A DNA stretch of 64,000 nucleotides from Paenibacillus sp. HGH0039 (GCF_000411255.1 NZ_KE150413.1:2766580-2830579), one strand, 5' to 3'; shown: positions 17,401 through 26,316, counted from the stretch's first letter. The notes: generated from the letters alone by a model not told the origin. Numbers and translations are program-made.

Positions 17401-18733
17401 ACCTTACCCGATTATCATCCACTGATAAGTTCCTGACTAATTCTACAAAGTGATGCCCACGCTCTTCAAAGTTTCGGTATTGGTCAAATGCAGTGCAGGC
17501 AGGGCTCAACAGCACAGTGTCACCCGGTACGGCCAGTTTGTGCGCTTGCTCCACTGCCTCAGCCAAACCCTCACAGCGGATAATATGTGGGCAATTCGGC
17601 ACTTTGCGCGCCTCAATCTCGATTTGACTGGCTGCTTCGCCGATCAACAGCAAAACCTTGACATGATCGGGCAACAGCTTGGCCATCTCGTCAAACGGTA
17701 CCCTCTTATCTCGTCCGCCGGCGATCAGCAATACTCGGCCCACGTGAGCATGCAGTGTGGAGACGGTACGGGCGGGGCTGGAACCGATGGAATTGTTATA
17801 ATAATGCACACCGGCCACAGTTGCAACCCACTGATTTCGGTGCTCCACGCCAACGAAAGTACGAACCGTCTCTAGGATTGCCTCGTCCGGCACAATCCCC
17901 TGCACAGCGGCCACGGCAGCCATGACATTTTCCACGTTATACCACCCCGGCAAACGAATGTCATTAATTGGGACTAGACCGTCGATCACGCCATCGCGGA
18001 TCGTGTGACCTCCGAAATACTTGGTCCGCCCTCGCCCACGCAGTGAGGCGGTCACCGGATTATCACCGTTGAGAACGGCAAGATCGTCATTACTCTGAAA
18101 ATTCAACAGGCGGCGTTTCGCGGCGGTATATTCATCCATGTCGCGGTGCCAGTCGAGGTGATTGGGAGAGATATTGGTAATCACCGCTACATGGGGAGAA
18201 CACGTCATGTCCATCAACTGGAAGCTGGACAGCTCGACCACGCACGTGTCCAGCGGCGACATTTCGCCCACGTTTGCCAGCAGTGGTGTGCCAATGTTAC
18301 CGCCCAGATGCACCATATGTCCCCCATTAGCCAGCATATCTGCGATCAGTGACGTTGTTGTGGTCTTACCGTCCGAACCGGTCACACCGAAAATGGGACA
18401 GGGACACAACGCGAAGAACTCCTCCATCTCACTAGTCACACGGCTGCCACCGGCGCGGGCCGAGTCCAACGCCGGATGGTCTGGACGTATGCCTGGAGTG
18501 CGAAACACTATATCGCCCCCAACTCGATCTAGGTAACTTTCCCCTAGGTGCAACTCGACGCCTAGTTCGTCCCACTCATCCCGTGGCAGAATTGGATTAC
18601 GGTCGCGTACGATTACGCGCGCCCCGGCTGAGCACAGCATGCGGATCAGCGGTGAGTTGCTGACGCCGGCCCCTATAACGGTCACGTCCCGTCCGGCTAG
18701 CGATTGGATATAGGTGTTAAAAGTAGGATTCAT
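17399..18733 (-). CDS. murD: UDP-N-acetylmuramoylalanine--D-glutamate ligase (MurD), solitary copy
   Basis: The 444-residue protein has normal family length and all landmarks: Rossmann-like start VTVIGAGVSNSPLI, ATP loop GVTGSDGKTTTT with Lys123, NHLDWHRDMDEY, the RNQWVATVAGVHYYNNSIGS region, AGGRDKRVPF and LSPACTAFDQY. MurD adds D-Glu to UDP-MurNAc-L-Ala in the cytoplasm. The ATG at 18731-18733 follows GGAGGTGCTT. No other cell-wall (dcw) gene is adjacent, so this is either a second copy or a relocated one. Two truncated copies lie at 4638 and 7911. Repeat copy 7 sits ~115 bp upstream in the leader. Function is certain; whether it is the main cellular MurD is not. Confidence 0.9.
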   Translation of the reverse strand: MNPTFNTYIQSLAGRDVTVIGAGVSNSPLIRMLCSAGARVIVRDRNPILPRDEWDELGVELHLGESYLDRVGGDIVFRTPGIRPDHPALDSARAGGSRVTSEMEEFFALCPCPIFGVTGSDGKTTTTSLIADMLANGGHMVHLGGNIGTPLLANVGEMSPLDTCVVELSSFQLMDMTCSPHVAVITNISPNHLDWHRDMDEYTAAKRRLLNFQSNDDLAVLNGDNPVTASLRGRGRTKYFGGHTIRDGVIDGLVPINDIRLPGWYNVENVMAAVAAVQGIVPDEAILETVRTFVGVEHRNQWVATVAGVHYYNNSIGSSPARTVSTLHAHVGRVLLIAGGRDKRVPFDEMAKLLPDHVKVLLLIGEAASQIEIEARKVPNCPHIIRCEGLAEAVEQAHKLAVPGDTVLLSPACTAFDQYRNFEERGHHFVELVRNLSVDDNRVR

Positions 18734-18849
18734 AAGCACCTCCACTTAGAAAGTATCATTACATCCAATATACCACATTCTGTAACTATTCTACTTCTAC
18801 TTGGCGGACTATATACATAAACAGAATCACCTACAGTCAATGCATCACT

Positions 18850-18976
18850 GTTCTTGTCCCAATACGGCAAACGATATAAGTTCTTGTCATTGACTTGTGG
18901 CACGAACTTATATCGTTAAAATAAAAAAAGCCGCTGCTACGCGACTTTTTAGCATATATGTTCTTGTCATCCGACA
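18850..18976 (-). repeat. GACAAGAAC structured repeat, copy 7
   Basis: This copy lacks most of arm d but keeps TGTTCTTGTCCCAATACGGC, arm c, loop, arm b (GGCACGAACTTATATCGTT), the AT-rich tract, hairpin GCCGC-TGCTAC-GCGAC, arm a and ATCCGACA. It lies between the XRE/DUF2975 operon and murD. On the minus strand its terminator would act before murD transcription unless the murD promoter lies in the 115 bp between repeat and gene. Confidence 0.9.
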
Positions 18977-19135
18977 GTACTCCTTATATGCTTGATCTAG
19001 TTTATTTTCAAACTCCTCCCATGTCTCATGGCGAGGATCCCAAGGCTGCGCCAGAATATGAAATAAACGATCCTTCCTTCGATTCATTATTTCTACGTTT
19101 TTCATACAGTGAGAAGTATGTATCCATCCATTCAT
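18977..19135 (-). pseudogene. Unidentified frame interrupted by repeat copy 7
   Basis: The frame MKNVEIMNRRKDRLFHILAQ continues PWDPRHETWEEFENKLDQAYKEY and runs into the TGTCGG end of repeat copy 7. The acidic, helical second half reads like real protein. The first ~16 codons (19062-19115) are nearly identical to 34214-34266, where they continue into a different sequence. It is probably a gene truncated by the repeat. No family is recognised. Confidence 0.35.
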
Positions 19136-19195
19136 ACGATTCCGCAGATTTTTTTACGAGTTAGCAGGTTTATTAAGCTATCGTACCCGCTGTTT

Positions 19196-19414
19196 TTATT
19201 GAGTGTCTTCGTCGCTTTTGTACTCCAAAATATCACCTGGCTGACAATCCAAAGTCTTACATATCGCTTCTAATGTTGAAAAACGAACCGCTTTTGCTTT
19301 CCCATTTTTCAGAATGGAAAGATTCGCCATAGTAATTCCAACCCTCTCCGAAAGCTCCGTTACGCTCATTTTTCGTTTTGCTAACATCACATCAATATTA
19401 ATAATAATTGCCAT
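19196..19414 (-). CDS. XRE-family helix-turn-helix regulator (YozG-like)
   Basis: The 72-residue Cro/CI-type DNA-binding protein (MSVTELSERVGITMANLSIL, FSTLEAICKTLDCQPGDILEY) is of the YozG class. The start is the ATG at 19412-19414 preceded by GAGGTGGAGGAT. Such single-domain regulators are regularly encoded behind DUF2975 membrane proteins, as here with a 10-base gap, and probably regulate their own operon. Confidence 0.88.
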   Translation of the reverse strand: MAIIINIDVMLAKRKMSVTELSERVGITMANLSILKNGKAKAVRFSTLEAICKTLDCQPGDILEYKSDEDTQ

Positions 19415-19424
19415 ATCCTCCACC

Positions 19425-19904
19425 TCAGACCGTCAAATCATTTTCTGATTTTATGTTAATCGCTTCTTGTAAAAGCCGTTGTAGGACAGCAGCAAAAAAG
19501 GCGATAACCAACGAAGAAAAAATGAGGATGAGCCCCAATAATCCAATAGGAGGGTCAACTTTCTTCGCTATAAAATGAATGAGTGGCATGCCTAATACAT
19601 ATAAACTGCTGATGGTAATCGCACAATGTTTTATATTCTTTAATGCATTTACGGATAATTGCGAAAATGATTTGCTTTTGTCCATATAACGCAAAAGATT
19701 GAAAGCTTGATAGAGAGCCAAATAGAACGGGATAGCCGCTCCATACATAAGGATGAAAACGAGATATTTCATTGAAGCGATATTTGGGTATAATTCGGAT
19801 GCAAAATTCGCTACATTAGGCACTAAAAATATACACAGAGCAAGAACTGGAATCCCCATAAGAATAACCGCTAATTTTAAAAACAATGTGGATGCTTCTT
19901 TCAT
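19425..19904 (-). CDS. DUF2975 membrane protein 1
   Basis: The 159-residue protein has four predicted helices (about 8-30, 45-65, 95-118, 123-145) and the DUF2975 layout. Around LLRYMDKSKSFSQLSVNALK it carries the conserved cytoplasmic loop. AGAGGTGTTATAA precedes the ATG. Biochemical role unknown; the pairing with an XRE regulator is typical. Confidence 0.82.
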   Translation of the reverse strand: MKEASTLFLKLAVILMGIPVLALCIFLVPNVANFASELYPNIASMKYLVFILMYGAAIPFYLALYQAFNLLRYMDKSKSFSQLSVNALKNIKHCAITISSLYVLGMPLIHFIAKKVDPPIGLLGLILIFSSLVIAFFAAVLQRLLQEAINIKSENDLTV

Positions 19905-19920
19905 TTATAACACCTCTTTT

Positions 19921-20394
19921 TTATTTTTTATCCAGGAGATTTTTTATTGGTTTTTGAAGAACTTCTAAAATGACTGCAACAATACTTGTTGCAAAAATAC
20001 CTATTAGACTTAGCGATATCGGACCCGCTGCGTCATCTCCTGTGGTTTTAGCAAGCACCATTAAGTTTACTATCACTAACAAAATGAAGAAAATGACTGT
20101 AAAGGCACATCTCTTTATAACCTTCAAAGATTTAAGGGATAACTCGGAGAAAGCATTGTTCTTTTCGATATAAGTTAATAGCTTAAATACATGATACAAT
20201 GCAACAGAAAACGTAATACAGATTCCATACGCGCATACTAAAAGGGGGTAAACCTGGTAATGGTAATCTGGATTTACTAGGGCATCTCTCCTCGTTGCTT
20301 CAGGCAACCAATAGATACACAAAGCAAGCACTGCAATTCCAGCCAGAAAAATAATTACCTTTAAGAAATTGGTTGAACCTCGTTTAACATTCAT
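19921..20394 (-). CDS. DUF2975 membrane protein 2
   Basis: The 157-residue four-helix protein is paralogous to its downstream neighbour (KLLTYIEKNNAFSELSLKSL matches LLRYMDKSKSFSQLSVNALK). AAGTGAGGTGTTTTAA precedes the ATG and a very AT-rich promoter region lies upstream. It is the first gene of a three-gene operon (two DUF2975 proteins, then XRE). The tandem duplication of the membrane gene is the only unusual point. Confidence 0.82.
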   Translation of the reverse strand: MNVKRGSTNFLKVIIFLAGIAVLALCIYWLPEATRRDALVNPDYHYQVYPLLVCAYGICITFSVALYHVFKLLTYIEKNNAFSELSLKSLKVIKRCAFTVIFFILLVIVNLMVLAKTTGDDAAGPISLSLIGIFATSIVAVILEVLQKPIKNLLDKK

Positions 20395-20515
20395 TTAAAA
20401 CACCTCACTTATTTATGACAACATGATTTTAGCACATGATTTATCGTTTTACAATAAATATATATTGTATATTATTATATTGTTATTAAAATATAATTGC
20501 GCGTTTGGAGTCTAA

Positions 20516-20563
20516 ACGTCAAATAACCCCCATCTGTCTCAACAGACGGGGGTTATTTGACGT
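20516..20563. terminator. Large hairpin after the monooxygenase gene
   Basis: ACGTCAAATAACCCCC and GGGGGTTATTTGACGT, with ATCTGTC/CAGAC inside, give a stem of about 20 pairs. It lies six bases past the stop of the FAD monooxygenase and so is its probable terminator. The T-tract is weak (TTTGACGTTTAG). Confidence 0.65.
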
Positions 20564-20568
20564 TTACG

Positions 20569-22218
20569 TTAAGCTCTTTTTTTGCCGAGAAGTTGGGCAA
20601 AAACCTCTTCCAATGTTAAGGTCGGTTGCTCAATATGTTCTTCGCAACGCCAACATACAAAACCGTCTGGGCGAACGAGAACAACGCTTTTTTCCTTGGC
20701 TTGATAAGCATTCTGCCAGCCATGATCTTTGTCAATGAAATCTCCATTCTGTCCTACGCTATAAGTATTAATTTTGACACCAAACTGCCCGGATACGTAT
20801 TTCGCCGCATCCTCCCATCCCTCGGCTTTTTCCCCTACAAACAAAACAAATCCTAATCCTAACAAGTCAAGCGTGGAACATTCCCTACCTTGATATTCGC
20901 CCCAAATATGAGGGGCCCGTGTACCGAGGCGCCCCTTTAGTTCAAAATGATCGAGCGATGAAGGAGCGGCATCCTGTTTAAGGATGGCTTTGGATTCGTA
21001 ATGATAGCCAACCGATACAATCAGATCGTCAAACGGAGATATTCTCTTTTCCGTCTGTTTTTTCATGGCCGAAAACACACCCGTGTCGGCGACTCGCCCG
21101 GCCTCTGAAACCGTCATTTGGGCGACGGGACGACGTTCAGCCTCATAAGTTTTCAACAGTTCAGGGCTGGCCGCTTTATGAACGGCTGCTGCCAATTTCC
21201 ATGCTAAGTTATGAGCGTCTTGTACACCCGTGTTGGCTCCGTAACCTCCAGTCGGCGGCATGAGGTGAACTGCATCCCCAATTAAAAAGACGCGATCCTG
21301 TTGAAATTGCTCAGCGACCTTTTCCGCTGCTTCCCAAGGCAGCACACTCAATATCTTTACTTGGAGATCCGGTAAATCAATCGCCTTTTGTATGATTTCC
21401 CTGCATCGTTCTTCTGAAAAATGAGCAGCAGTCTCACCGCCTTCAAAATCATAAGAAACGTGATAGCACCAACGGTCACGATTATTAATTGCAAGCAACA
21501 CGCCTGCCGCCCCAGTACGTGTGATGTTGCACGCACTGAATTCGCGTCCCTTTACAAAATGTTCGAGATCTGCTTCAAAATAAATATTAATGATATGACC
21601 GTGTGAATTCATTTCGGTCATCTTGATGTTCAGCATTTGACGAACCGGGCTTTTTGCACCGTCAGCAGCAATCATATAGTCTGCTACTATGGTTTCTTCA
21701 ACACCCGTTGTACGATTGAGAACGGTAGCCCTAACATGGTCTTCATTTTGTTCAAAAGCAGTCAATTCTGTATGAAAACGCAGATCCCCCCCACGTTCGC
21801 GAGCTGCTTCAAGCAAGATGGGTTCGACCAGATTTTGTGTAGCACGGACGCTGGAAGCAGGACTTATCTCTTTGAGGGTAGCAAAATACGATTTCACAGA
21901 CTCTGGCAGTATTTTGGGGATATCCATTTTTTCCGGATCAAACTCTGCCTCTCTTAATGTATGGGCCGTGTACCACCCTTTGCCTTTGGCCAATTGCGTA
22001 CCGATCTCTTCGATTGCTTTAGCCAACCCCAGTTCTCGATATAATTCCATTGTCCGAAAGTTTAAGCCCCGTGCCCGTGGATGAATGTTCGTTTTTTGAT
22101 GACGTTCAATAAGTACATAGGGTACGCTATGCCGCGACAAGAATAACGCTGCGGAAAGACCGGCCAATCCCCCTCCGACAATCAGTACAGGAACAGTAGT
22201 GATTTTTTTAGACATCAT
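20569..22218 (-). CDS. FAD-dependent monooxygenase (PheA/TfdB aromatic hydroxylase family)
   Basis: The ~549-residue flavoprotein has the ADP-binding GGGLAGLSAALFLSRH near the N-terminus, the DG-type motif MIAADGAKSPVRQ, and FAD/NAD motif VFLIGDAVHLMPPTGGYGANTG. A C-terminal thioredoxin-like domain ends in VLVRPDGFVCWRCEEH. The family hydroxylates phenols, polyketides and some antibiotics with NAD(P)H and O2; rifampicin monooxygenases belong here, but substrate cannot be read from sequence. The ATG pair at 22213-22218 follows AAAGGATGGATTGGAT. It is divergent from a TetR gene, and operator-like sites lie between them. Confidence 0.88.
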   Translation of the reverse strand: MMSKKITTVPVLIVGGGLAGLSAALFLSRHSVPYVLIERHQKTNIHPRARGLNFRTMELYRELGLAKAIEEIGTQLAKGKGWYTAHTLREAEFDPEKMDIPKILPESVKSYFATLKEISPASSVRATQNLVEPILLEAARERGGDLRFHTELTAFEQNEDHVRATVLNRTTGVEETIVADYMIAADGAKSPVRQMLNIKMTEMNSHGHIINIYFEADLEHFVKGREFSACNITRTGAAGVLLAINNRDRWCYHVSYDFEGGETAAHFSEERCREIIQKAIDLPDLQVKILSVLPWEAAEKVAEQFQQDRVFLIGDAVHLMPPTGGYGANTGVQDAHNLAWKLAAAVHKAASPELLKTYEAERRPVAQMTVSEAGRVADTGVFSAMKKQTEKRISPFDDLIVSVGYHYESKAILKQDAAPSSLDHFELKGRLGTRAPHIWGEYQGRECSTLDLLGLGFVLFVGEKAEGWEDAAKYVSGQFGVKINTYSVGQNGDFIDKDHGWQNAYQAKEKSVVLVRPDGFVCWRCEEHIEQPTLTLEEVFAQLLGKKRA

Positions 22219-22306
22219 ATCCAATCCATCCTTTCTGTCTTATTCTCTCCAATTGTTTTGACTAAACCATGTACTTCTATCACCAGCAAATCTTCGTCCT
22301 CCTCCT

Positions 22307-22389
22307 TAACGGTGTTATATTGATTTTTACTATAACGGTGTTAAAGAACATTTGTCAAGCGAGTTTACAAAACTAATGTAACACTGTTA
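22307..22389. promoter_or_regulatory. Three TetR-type operator sites TAAC-N3-GTTA
   Basis: TAACGGTGTTA occurs twice (22307-22317, 22333-22343; 26 bp apart) and TAACACTGTTA once (22379-22389). All three fit an 11 bp inverted repeat and lie between the monooxygenase and the TetR gene. The placement implies that the regulator represses both its own gene and the divergent monooxygenase. Confidence 0.75.
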
Positions 22390-22433
22390 AATTCGCTTGT
22401 TATGTCTTATAATTAATTAAAAGAGGTGCGAAC

Positions 22434-23078
22434 ATGGAAGATCATTTGAAACTAAGCGAAAGACAACAGGAAATCGTCGAAGCGGCGCTTGAATTACTGG
22501 CTGAAAAAGGATATGACGAATTATCTATTCGTGATATTGGAAAAAAGCTAGGTGTCAAAGCCCCGGCCATTTACTGGCATTTAAAAAACAAAGCTATGAT
22601 TGTGGACTACATGGCCGAGCATATCTTACAAAAAAAGATGGGAAATTTCGTTCCAAGGGAAAGGGAGCAGTCCTGGCAGGATTGGCTGCTTGAGCATATC
22701 ACACTGTTTCGTAAGGCTATGCTCTCTTATCCTGATGGCGGGCGTGTGATAGCCGGCGCGCATCCTTTTCCCAATGGAACTTTAGCGAAGTTTTTGGAAA
22801 TTTCTTTTGCCTCCCTTCGCAGTGCAGGAATGGATATACGAACAGCCAGAATTGTTATGCTCACCGTTATTCGTTATACATTTGGCTGTGTGATTGAGGA
22901 ACAGGCGGACGAGCAAAACTGGGAAACGCTGGCCGAGCGTACAATAAACAGCGGCGAATTAACAAACATTATGGAAGCTATTAATGTCGGCGGTACGGAT
23001 GACGAAAATTTCATGACAGGGCTTAAATTAATTGTCGCAGGTGGAAATGAAGCGATGGCATCAGACAAATTTTTTTGA
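22434..23078 (+). CDS. TetR family repressor with TetR-class C-terminal domain
   Basis: The 214-residue protein has an N-terminal HTH (YDELSIRDIGKKLGVKAPAI-YWHLKNK) closely resembling tetracycline-repressor-type proteins, and a C-terminal ligand domain. AGAGGTGCGAAC precedes the ATG. It is divergent from the FAD monooxygenase with three matching operator palindromes between them, so it most likely derepresses the monooxygenase on binding the substrate or a mimic. A terminator follows at 23122. Confidence 0.88.
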   Translation: MEDHLKLSERQQEIVEAALELLAEKGYDELSIRDIGKKLGVKAPAIYWHLKNKAMIVDYMAEHILQKKMGNFVPREREQSWQDWLLEHITLFRKAMLSYPDGGRVIAGAHPFPNGTLAKFLEISFASLRSAGMDIRTARIVMLTVIRYTFGCVIEEQADEQNWETLAERTINSGELTNIMEAINVGGTDDENFMTGLKLIVAGGNEAMASDKFF

Positions 23079-23121
23079 AATACCGTTATCGCTCGTTCCT
23101 CGCCGTCCCCACTGCCTAAAT

Positions 23122-23162
23122 GAAAAAGCCGCCTGTCGCATCGACAGACGGCGGTTTTTTTA
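23122..23162. terminator. Bidirectional Rho-independent terminator
   Basis: AAAAAGCCGCC-TGTCG-CAT-CGACA-GACGGCGGTTTTTT has A- and T-runs on both sides. It ends the TetR gene on the plus strand and the ankyrin relic on the minus strand. Confidence 0.85.
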
Positions 23163-23164
23163 TT

Positions 23165-23461
23165 CAAAATCAAGCGTCGCAAGGCTTCCCGAAAATAATC
23201 ACATGCAAAATGTATCGGTTGCAGATTGTTCGGACCTTTCGAATGGACATCTGCCCCTGCTTCGATTAAAAGCTTCACTATATCCAGATTCCCTACTCTA
23301 CACGCTATTTGCATGGTGTTCCATTTATCGGATTTGAATAATCAGTTAGCTTTTTATTTAGACTATTCGCTTTCGCGTTAATTACATACTCCCGCACCAT
23401 ATCCACATTTTGGTTATAAACAAGCATGATGCAATGTTTCATTATTTTTGGTTTCTGTCAT
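23165..23461 (-). pseudogene. Ankyrin-repeat protein gene with two frameshifts
   Basis: The start ATG at 23459-23461 follows AAAGGTGAG and gives MTETKNNETLHHACL. A one-base shift then opens YNQNVDMVREYVINAKANSL. After NGTP a second shift (one base lost) opens LQIACRVGNLDIVKLLIEAG, ADVHSKGPNNLQPIHFACDY. These are clear ankyrin consensus elements, roughly three repeats. It begins 10 bases after the SUKH gene stop, so the two formed an operon. Ankyrin/SUKH pairs occur in toxin-immunity arrays. Confidence 0.75.
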
Positions 23462-23471
23462 CTGTAGTTAC

Positions 23472-24836
23472 TCACCTTTCATCACCCAAGCCAGATTCGA
23501 TCGCTATCAGCTTACCCACTAACCGCTCCGTTGCAGCCGCCGTAAAGCTCAACACGCCTCCCTTGTTTACGATATCTCCCTGCTTGATCCGTTCATCCAG
23601 CCAACTGGAAACAAAATCTGGCGCGTATCCTCCGGTGCTGAAGCCTTGCGCAAAGGCGATCATCTTTTCGTACTCCGCCAAATACTGCGCTCGCGTCACT
23701 CCCGGGTTTGCCCCGGCGTACAACCAGAACTGGATATCATACATGAGCATGGACAACTCGTCCGCATGAAAAGCGAAATAGCCTTTGTCCTCTACGATCT
23801 GGGTGCAAATATTGCGAATGACCGCTTCAATCCGATCTATTCCGTCGGCTTTCTCGCATAAAGATTGCAATAAAGATGAGAATTGCGCATACTCCACCTT
23901 GTCCAAATCATCGAGCTTGTCCTGCTCCGAGGTGTCGAATACTTCCTCATTGACCAGTCCTGCGATAAAAGTCGCAAAGTTAGGCGCAAGGAAGGTAACC
24001 CAATAACCAGCCTCTTGATCCACATGTACAACTGCAGGCTCGCCGTCCCGGCCGCATGCGCGATAATCCAGCATAATGACATCATGCCCTGCCGACGGGC
24101 AATCGCACAGGACAACCCCGATGTCCGGATAGCCCCATTCTTCCTGCATAAAATTGCTGCCCAAACTGCCGCCCAGACTATAAGCTTTCTCGCGCCCGAT
24201 CCCCATAATACCCGTAATGGCTACATGATCCTCCGCCCAGGAGGTCGAGACGGCAGTCGGAAAACAAGTATTGACCGGTATGCCGCCATTCTGCTGCTGC
24301 ATCAGCCAAATATAATCTGCCGGAAGCTTGTATCCAAGCTCCTCTTCAATAGAAGCAATCATCTCGGCAGTAGGCGGCGCCTCTACATAACTCTTGTCCG
24401 CATAATCGCTCATCTCCCAGAACTGACTGAAGTCGCGCTCGCGGAAAGGCACACGAGTAATCTCCCTGATCGCCACAGCTTGTCTCCCCATAATATCGTG
24501 GCAAGCCTCTATGTACTTATCCACATCTGCATTGCCAGGCTCCAGACGATCGAACTGCTCGAATGCGGAGAGCGCCTTTTCCCATTGATGCATGTAGAAA
24601 TAAGAATAGCCGATGCGCCAGTTCCACGTTGCATCCTGTCTTCCTTGCTGTTCTACCGACAGCAGCTGTTGCAACGCTTCCGTGTAGCGCCCCAAGTTGT
24701 TAAGCGCTCGGCCATAATGACCCACCAATTCGTAGTCCCGCTCCGATTCAGGTAGTTGCTCGATCGCTTCAACAATTTTGTCGTGCTGATCATCGTCATA
24801 CCAGCTTTGCAGCTTGTCCAACAATTCTTTTGACAT
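23472..24836 (-). CDS. TPR-SUKH (SMI1/KNR4) domain protein
   Basis: The 454-residue protein begins with TPR-like helices (about 1-115; ALNNLGRYTEALQQLLSVEQ, WRIGYSYFYMHQWEKALSAF). A SUKH domain follows at about 150-310, with IASIEEELGYKLPADYIWLM, the NGG motif and YPDIGVVLCDCPSAGHDVIM. A helical tail of ~130 residues carries no clear domain. SUKH proteins are immunity proteins against polymorphic toxins or regulatory scaffolds. The TPR fusion suggests a larger stress or immunity role. TGTCAAAAGAATT follows the ATG and AAGGAAGTGGCGAA precedes it. No toxin gene is visible nearby. Confidence 0.8.
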   Translation of the reverse strand: MSKELLDKLQSWYDDDQHDKIVEAIEQLPESERDYELVGHYGRALNNLGRYTEALQQLLSVEQQGRQDATWNWRIGYSYFYMHQWEKALSAFEQFDRLEPGNADVDKYIEACHDIMGRQAVAIREITRVPFRERDFSQFWEMSDYADKSYVEAPPTAEMIASIEEELGYKLPADYIWLMQQQNGGIPVNTCFPTAVSTSWAEDHVAITGIMGIGREKAYSLGGSLGSNFMQEEWGYPDIGVVLCDCPSAGHDVIMLDYRACGRDGEPAVVHVDQEAGYWVTFLAPNFATFIAGLVNEEVFDTSEQDKLDDLDKVEYAQFSSLLQSLCEKADGIDRIEAVIRNICTQIVEDKGYFAFHADELSMLMYDIQFWLYAGANPGVTRAQYLAEYEKMIAFAQGFSTGGYAPDFVSSWLDERIKQGDIVNKGGVLSFTAAATERLVGKLIAIESGLGDER

Positions 24837-25473
24837 TTCGCCACTTCCTTATTTCAATTTTTCAAGCTTGAAGCGCTTACCCGCCACGGTCACGCCACGT
24901 ACAAGCGCAGCGTTCAGTGCGCATAGAACATTCGTAGTCAGACAGGTTTGAAGATCGGTGTAGTTAGCAAACCGTGAATATTGCTTGCCCCAAGCGTAAA
25001 GCGTCTCGCCGGAGTGTGTTCCCGCTCCGATTGACGTCGCTGATTGTCGAACTTGCTGAGTCGCTCATTGAGAGTGGAGCAGATACTGTCACGTTGCCGT
25101 TCGGTGGCCTGACGTAAAGGCACTGCACGAAAGCTAGCTTTCCCGTGGTTAAGGATAGTGAATGGAACCGGCCCTCCCATCCTACAACGTCAAAGCGATA
25201 TAGTAACAAACTACAATTCGATCAGATTTTGATCTTTTAAAAAAGTGTCATAGTTCCTATCAATAGTTTCTATGCTAGCATGTTGGGATGATACAATAAA
25301 CATCTTCCTAACGACATAAAATGTAGATTTTTTCGCCCAACTTATGATAAGGTTCACCTCAACGGGGCTATCGGCGAAAAATAAGAAGGAGCTTGTCGCA
25401 GCGTGACAGCTCCTAGAGATCCAATTGGTTAACATAAACCATATTCTTTTTTCGCCGTCTCCTTAACTTGCGT
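24837..25473. other. Intergenic stretch without a supported gene
   Basis: Several overlapping minus-strand frames of 74-81 codons occur but lack ribosome binding sites, domains or consistent composition. A hairpin AGGAGCTTGTC-GCAGCGTG-ACAGCTCCT lies at about 25386-25415. Relics of another gene are possible but I cannot name one. Confidence 0.4.
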
Positions 25474-26316
25474 CTACTTTGAAAATGTGCTAAGTAAAGA
25501 CGGCCATACGGAAATTTTCTCACGGCAGGATGGACATAATGTTTCCCCCGCTAAATAATACAGATGCCTGACCAATGTTTGCTCCCCGATCGCTTCCGCC
25601 CGCTCCGCTAATGTTCGTATTTCTTCATCTGCAAATGACGTGACCGGGACGATCACATGGGATTCCTGATCAGTGTGAAAGACGGGATCTTGTTCATAGG
25701 CTTGAAGTATTTCGATTTCTACAGAATTATCTTCATGAGGCCAGATGAATACATCATTTTCGCAGGCCGGACACACGGCCACATACTCATCCCCGTTAAT
25801 AAAAGTCATCAACATATCGGCAAGCATATACGAACCTCGATAAGCGGCATCCGCAACAAGAATAAAACGTTTCTCCGTCTCATCGATGGAATGACGGGCT
25901 GTATAGGTGAATACTTCCTTTGTAAGCGCCTTGAGTTTACCAATGGCCTCTAAATATTCACGATACAATTCAGTACAGACAGAGCTGCCTACATCTTCAG
26001 CCAGTTCAGCCCAAGATTCTGGAAATGGCTCCTCATCGTGCCCATCACGGCTTGCCTCGATTATACCGCAATTTACAAAGAGCTCTTTGCGCACTTCAGC
26101 ATCTGATGTAGAACATGCTATTTGTGCCAAAAACGGCATTGCTGCATATGTAGCCGTATATATCGTATTTTGATGGTACAAGTACTCTTGAAAGATTTCA
26201 TCAAAAATCTCCTGACTATATTGCCGCATTAACTGCTGCAATAACACAGATACGTTTTCTGCAGAACTGTACGGTCCTGTCAGCTTTCCCCATACATCGC
26301 TATTCCACTTAAGCAA
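25474..26316 (-). CDS. HEAT-like protein with two CPxC zinc-ribbon elements
   Basis: The 280-residue protein starts MLKWNSDVWGKLTGPYSSAE and has a helical N-terminal part (HQNTIYTATYAAMPFLAQIA) of the type seen in HEAT-like immunity proteins. Two paired elements, CPACENDVFIWP (about 182-193) and CPSCREKISVWP near the C-terminus, form a likely split zinc ribbon. GGAGGGAAACCTTGCTTA lies before the ATG. I recognise it as a hypothetical family seen near polymorphic toxin loci but cannot assign an activity. It neighbours the SUKH gene, which supports an immunity-island reading. Confidence 0.6.
   Translation of the reverse strand: MLKWNSDVWGKLTGPYSSAENVSVLLQQLMRQYSQEIFDEIFQEYLYHQNTIYTATYAAMPFLAQIACSTSDAEVRKELFVNCGIIEASRDGHDEEPFPESWAELAEDVGSSVCTELYREYLEAIGKLKALTKEVFTYTARHSIDETEKRFILVADAAYRGSYMLADMLMTFINGDEYVAVCPACENDVFIWPHEDNSVEIEILQAYEQDPVFHTDQESHVIVPVTSFADEEIRTLAERAEAIGEQTLVRHLYYLAGETLCPSCREKISVWPSLLSTFSK

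Noticed and set aside
22874-23060. Extension of the ankyrin frame through the terminator into the TetR gene
   Set aside because: After REALRRLILNKK the frame reads the terminator and then the antisense of the TetR gene; the apparent 146-codon ORF is a fusion of relic and shadow.
23341-23390. A further copy of the AACTAACG palindrome (CAGTTAGC ... GCGTTAATT)
   Set aside because: The sequence is explained by the ankyrin relic's codons (INAKANSLNKKLTDYS) and the arms do not align with the family.
24938-25209. Two overlapping minus-strand frames of about 80 codons
   Set aside because: Neither has a start signal or homology-like composition; could be a relic but not supportable.
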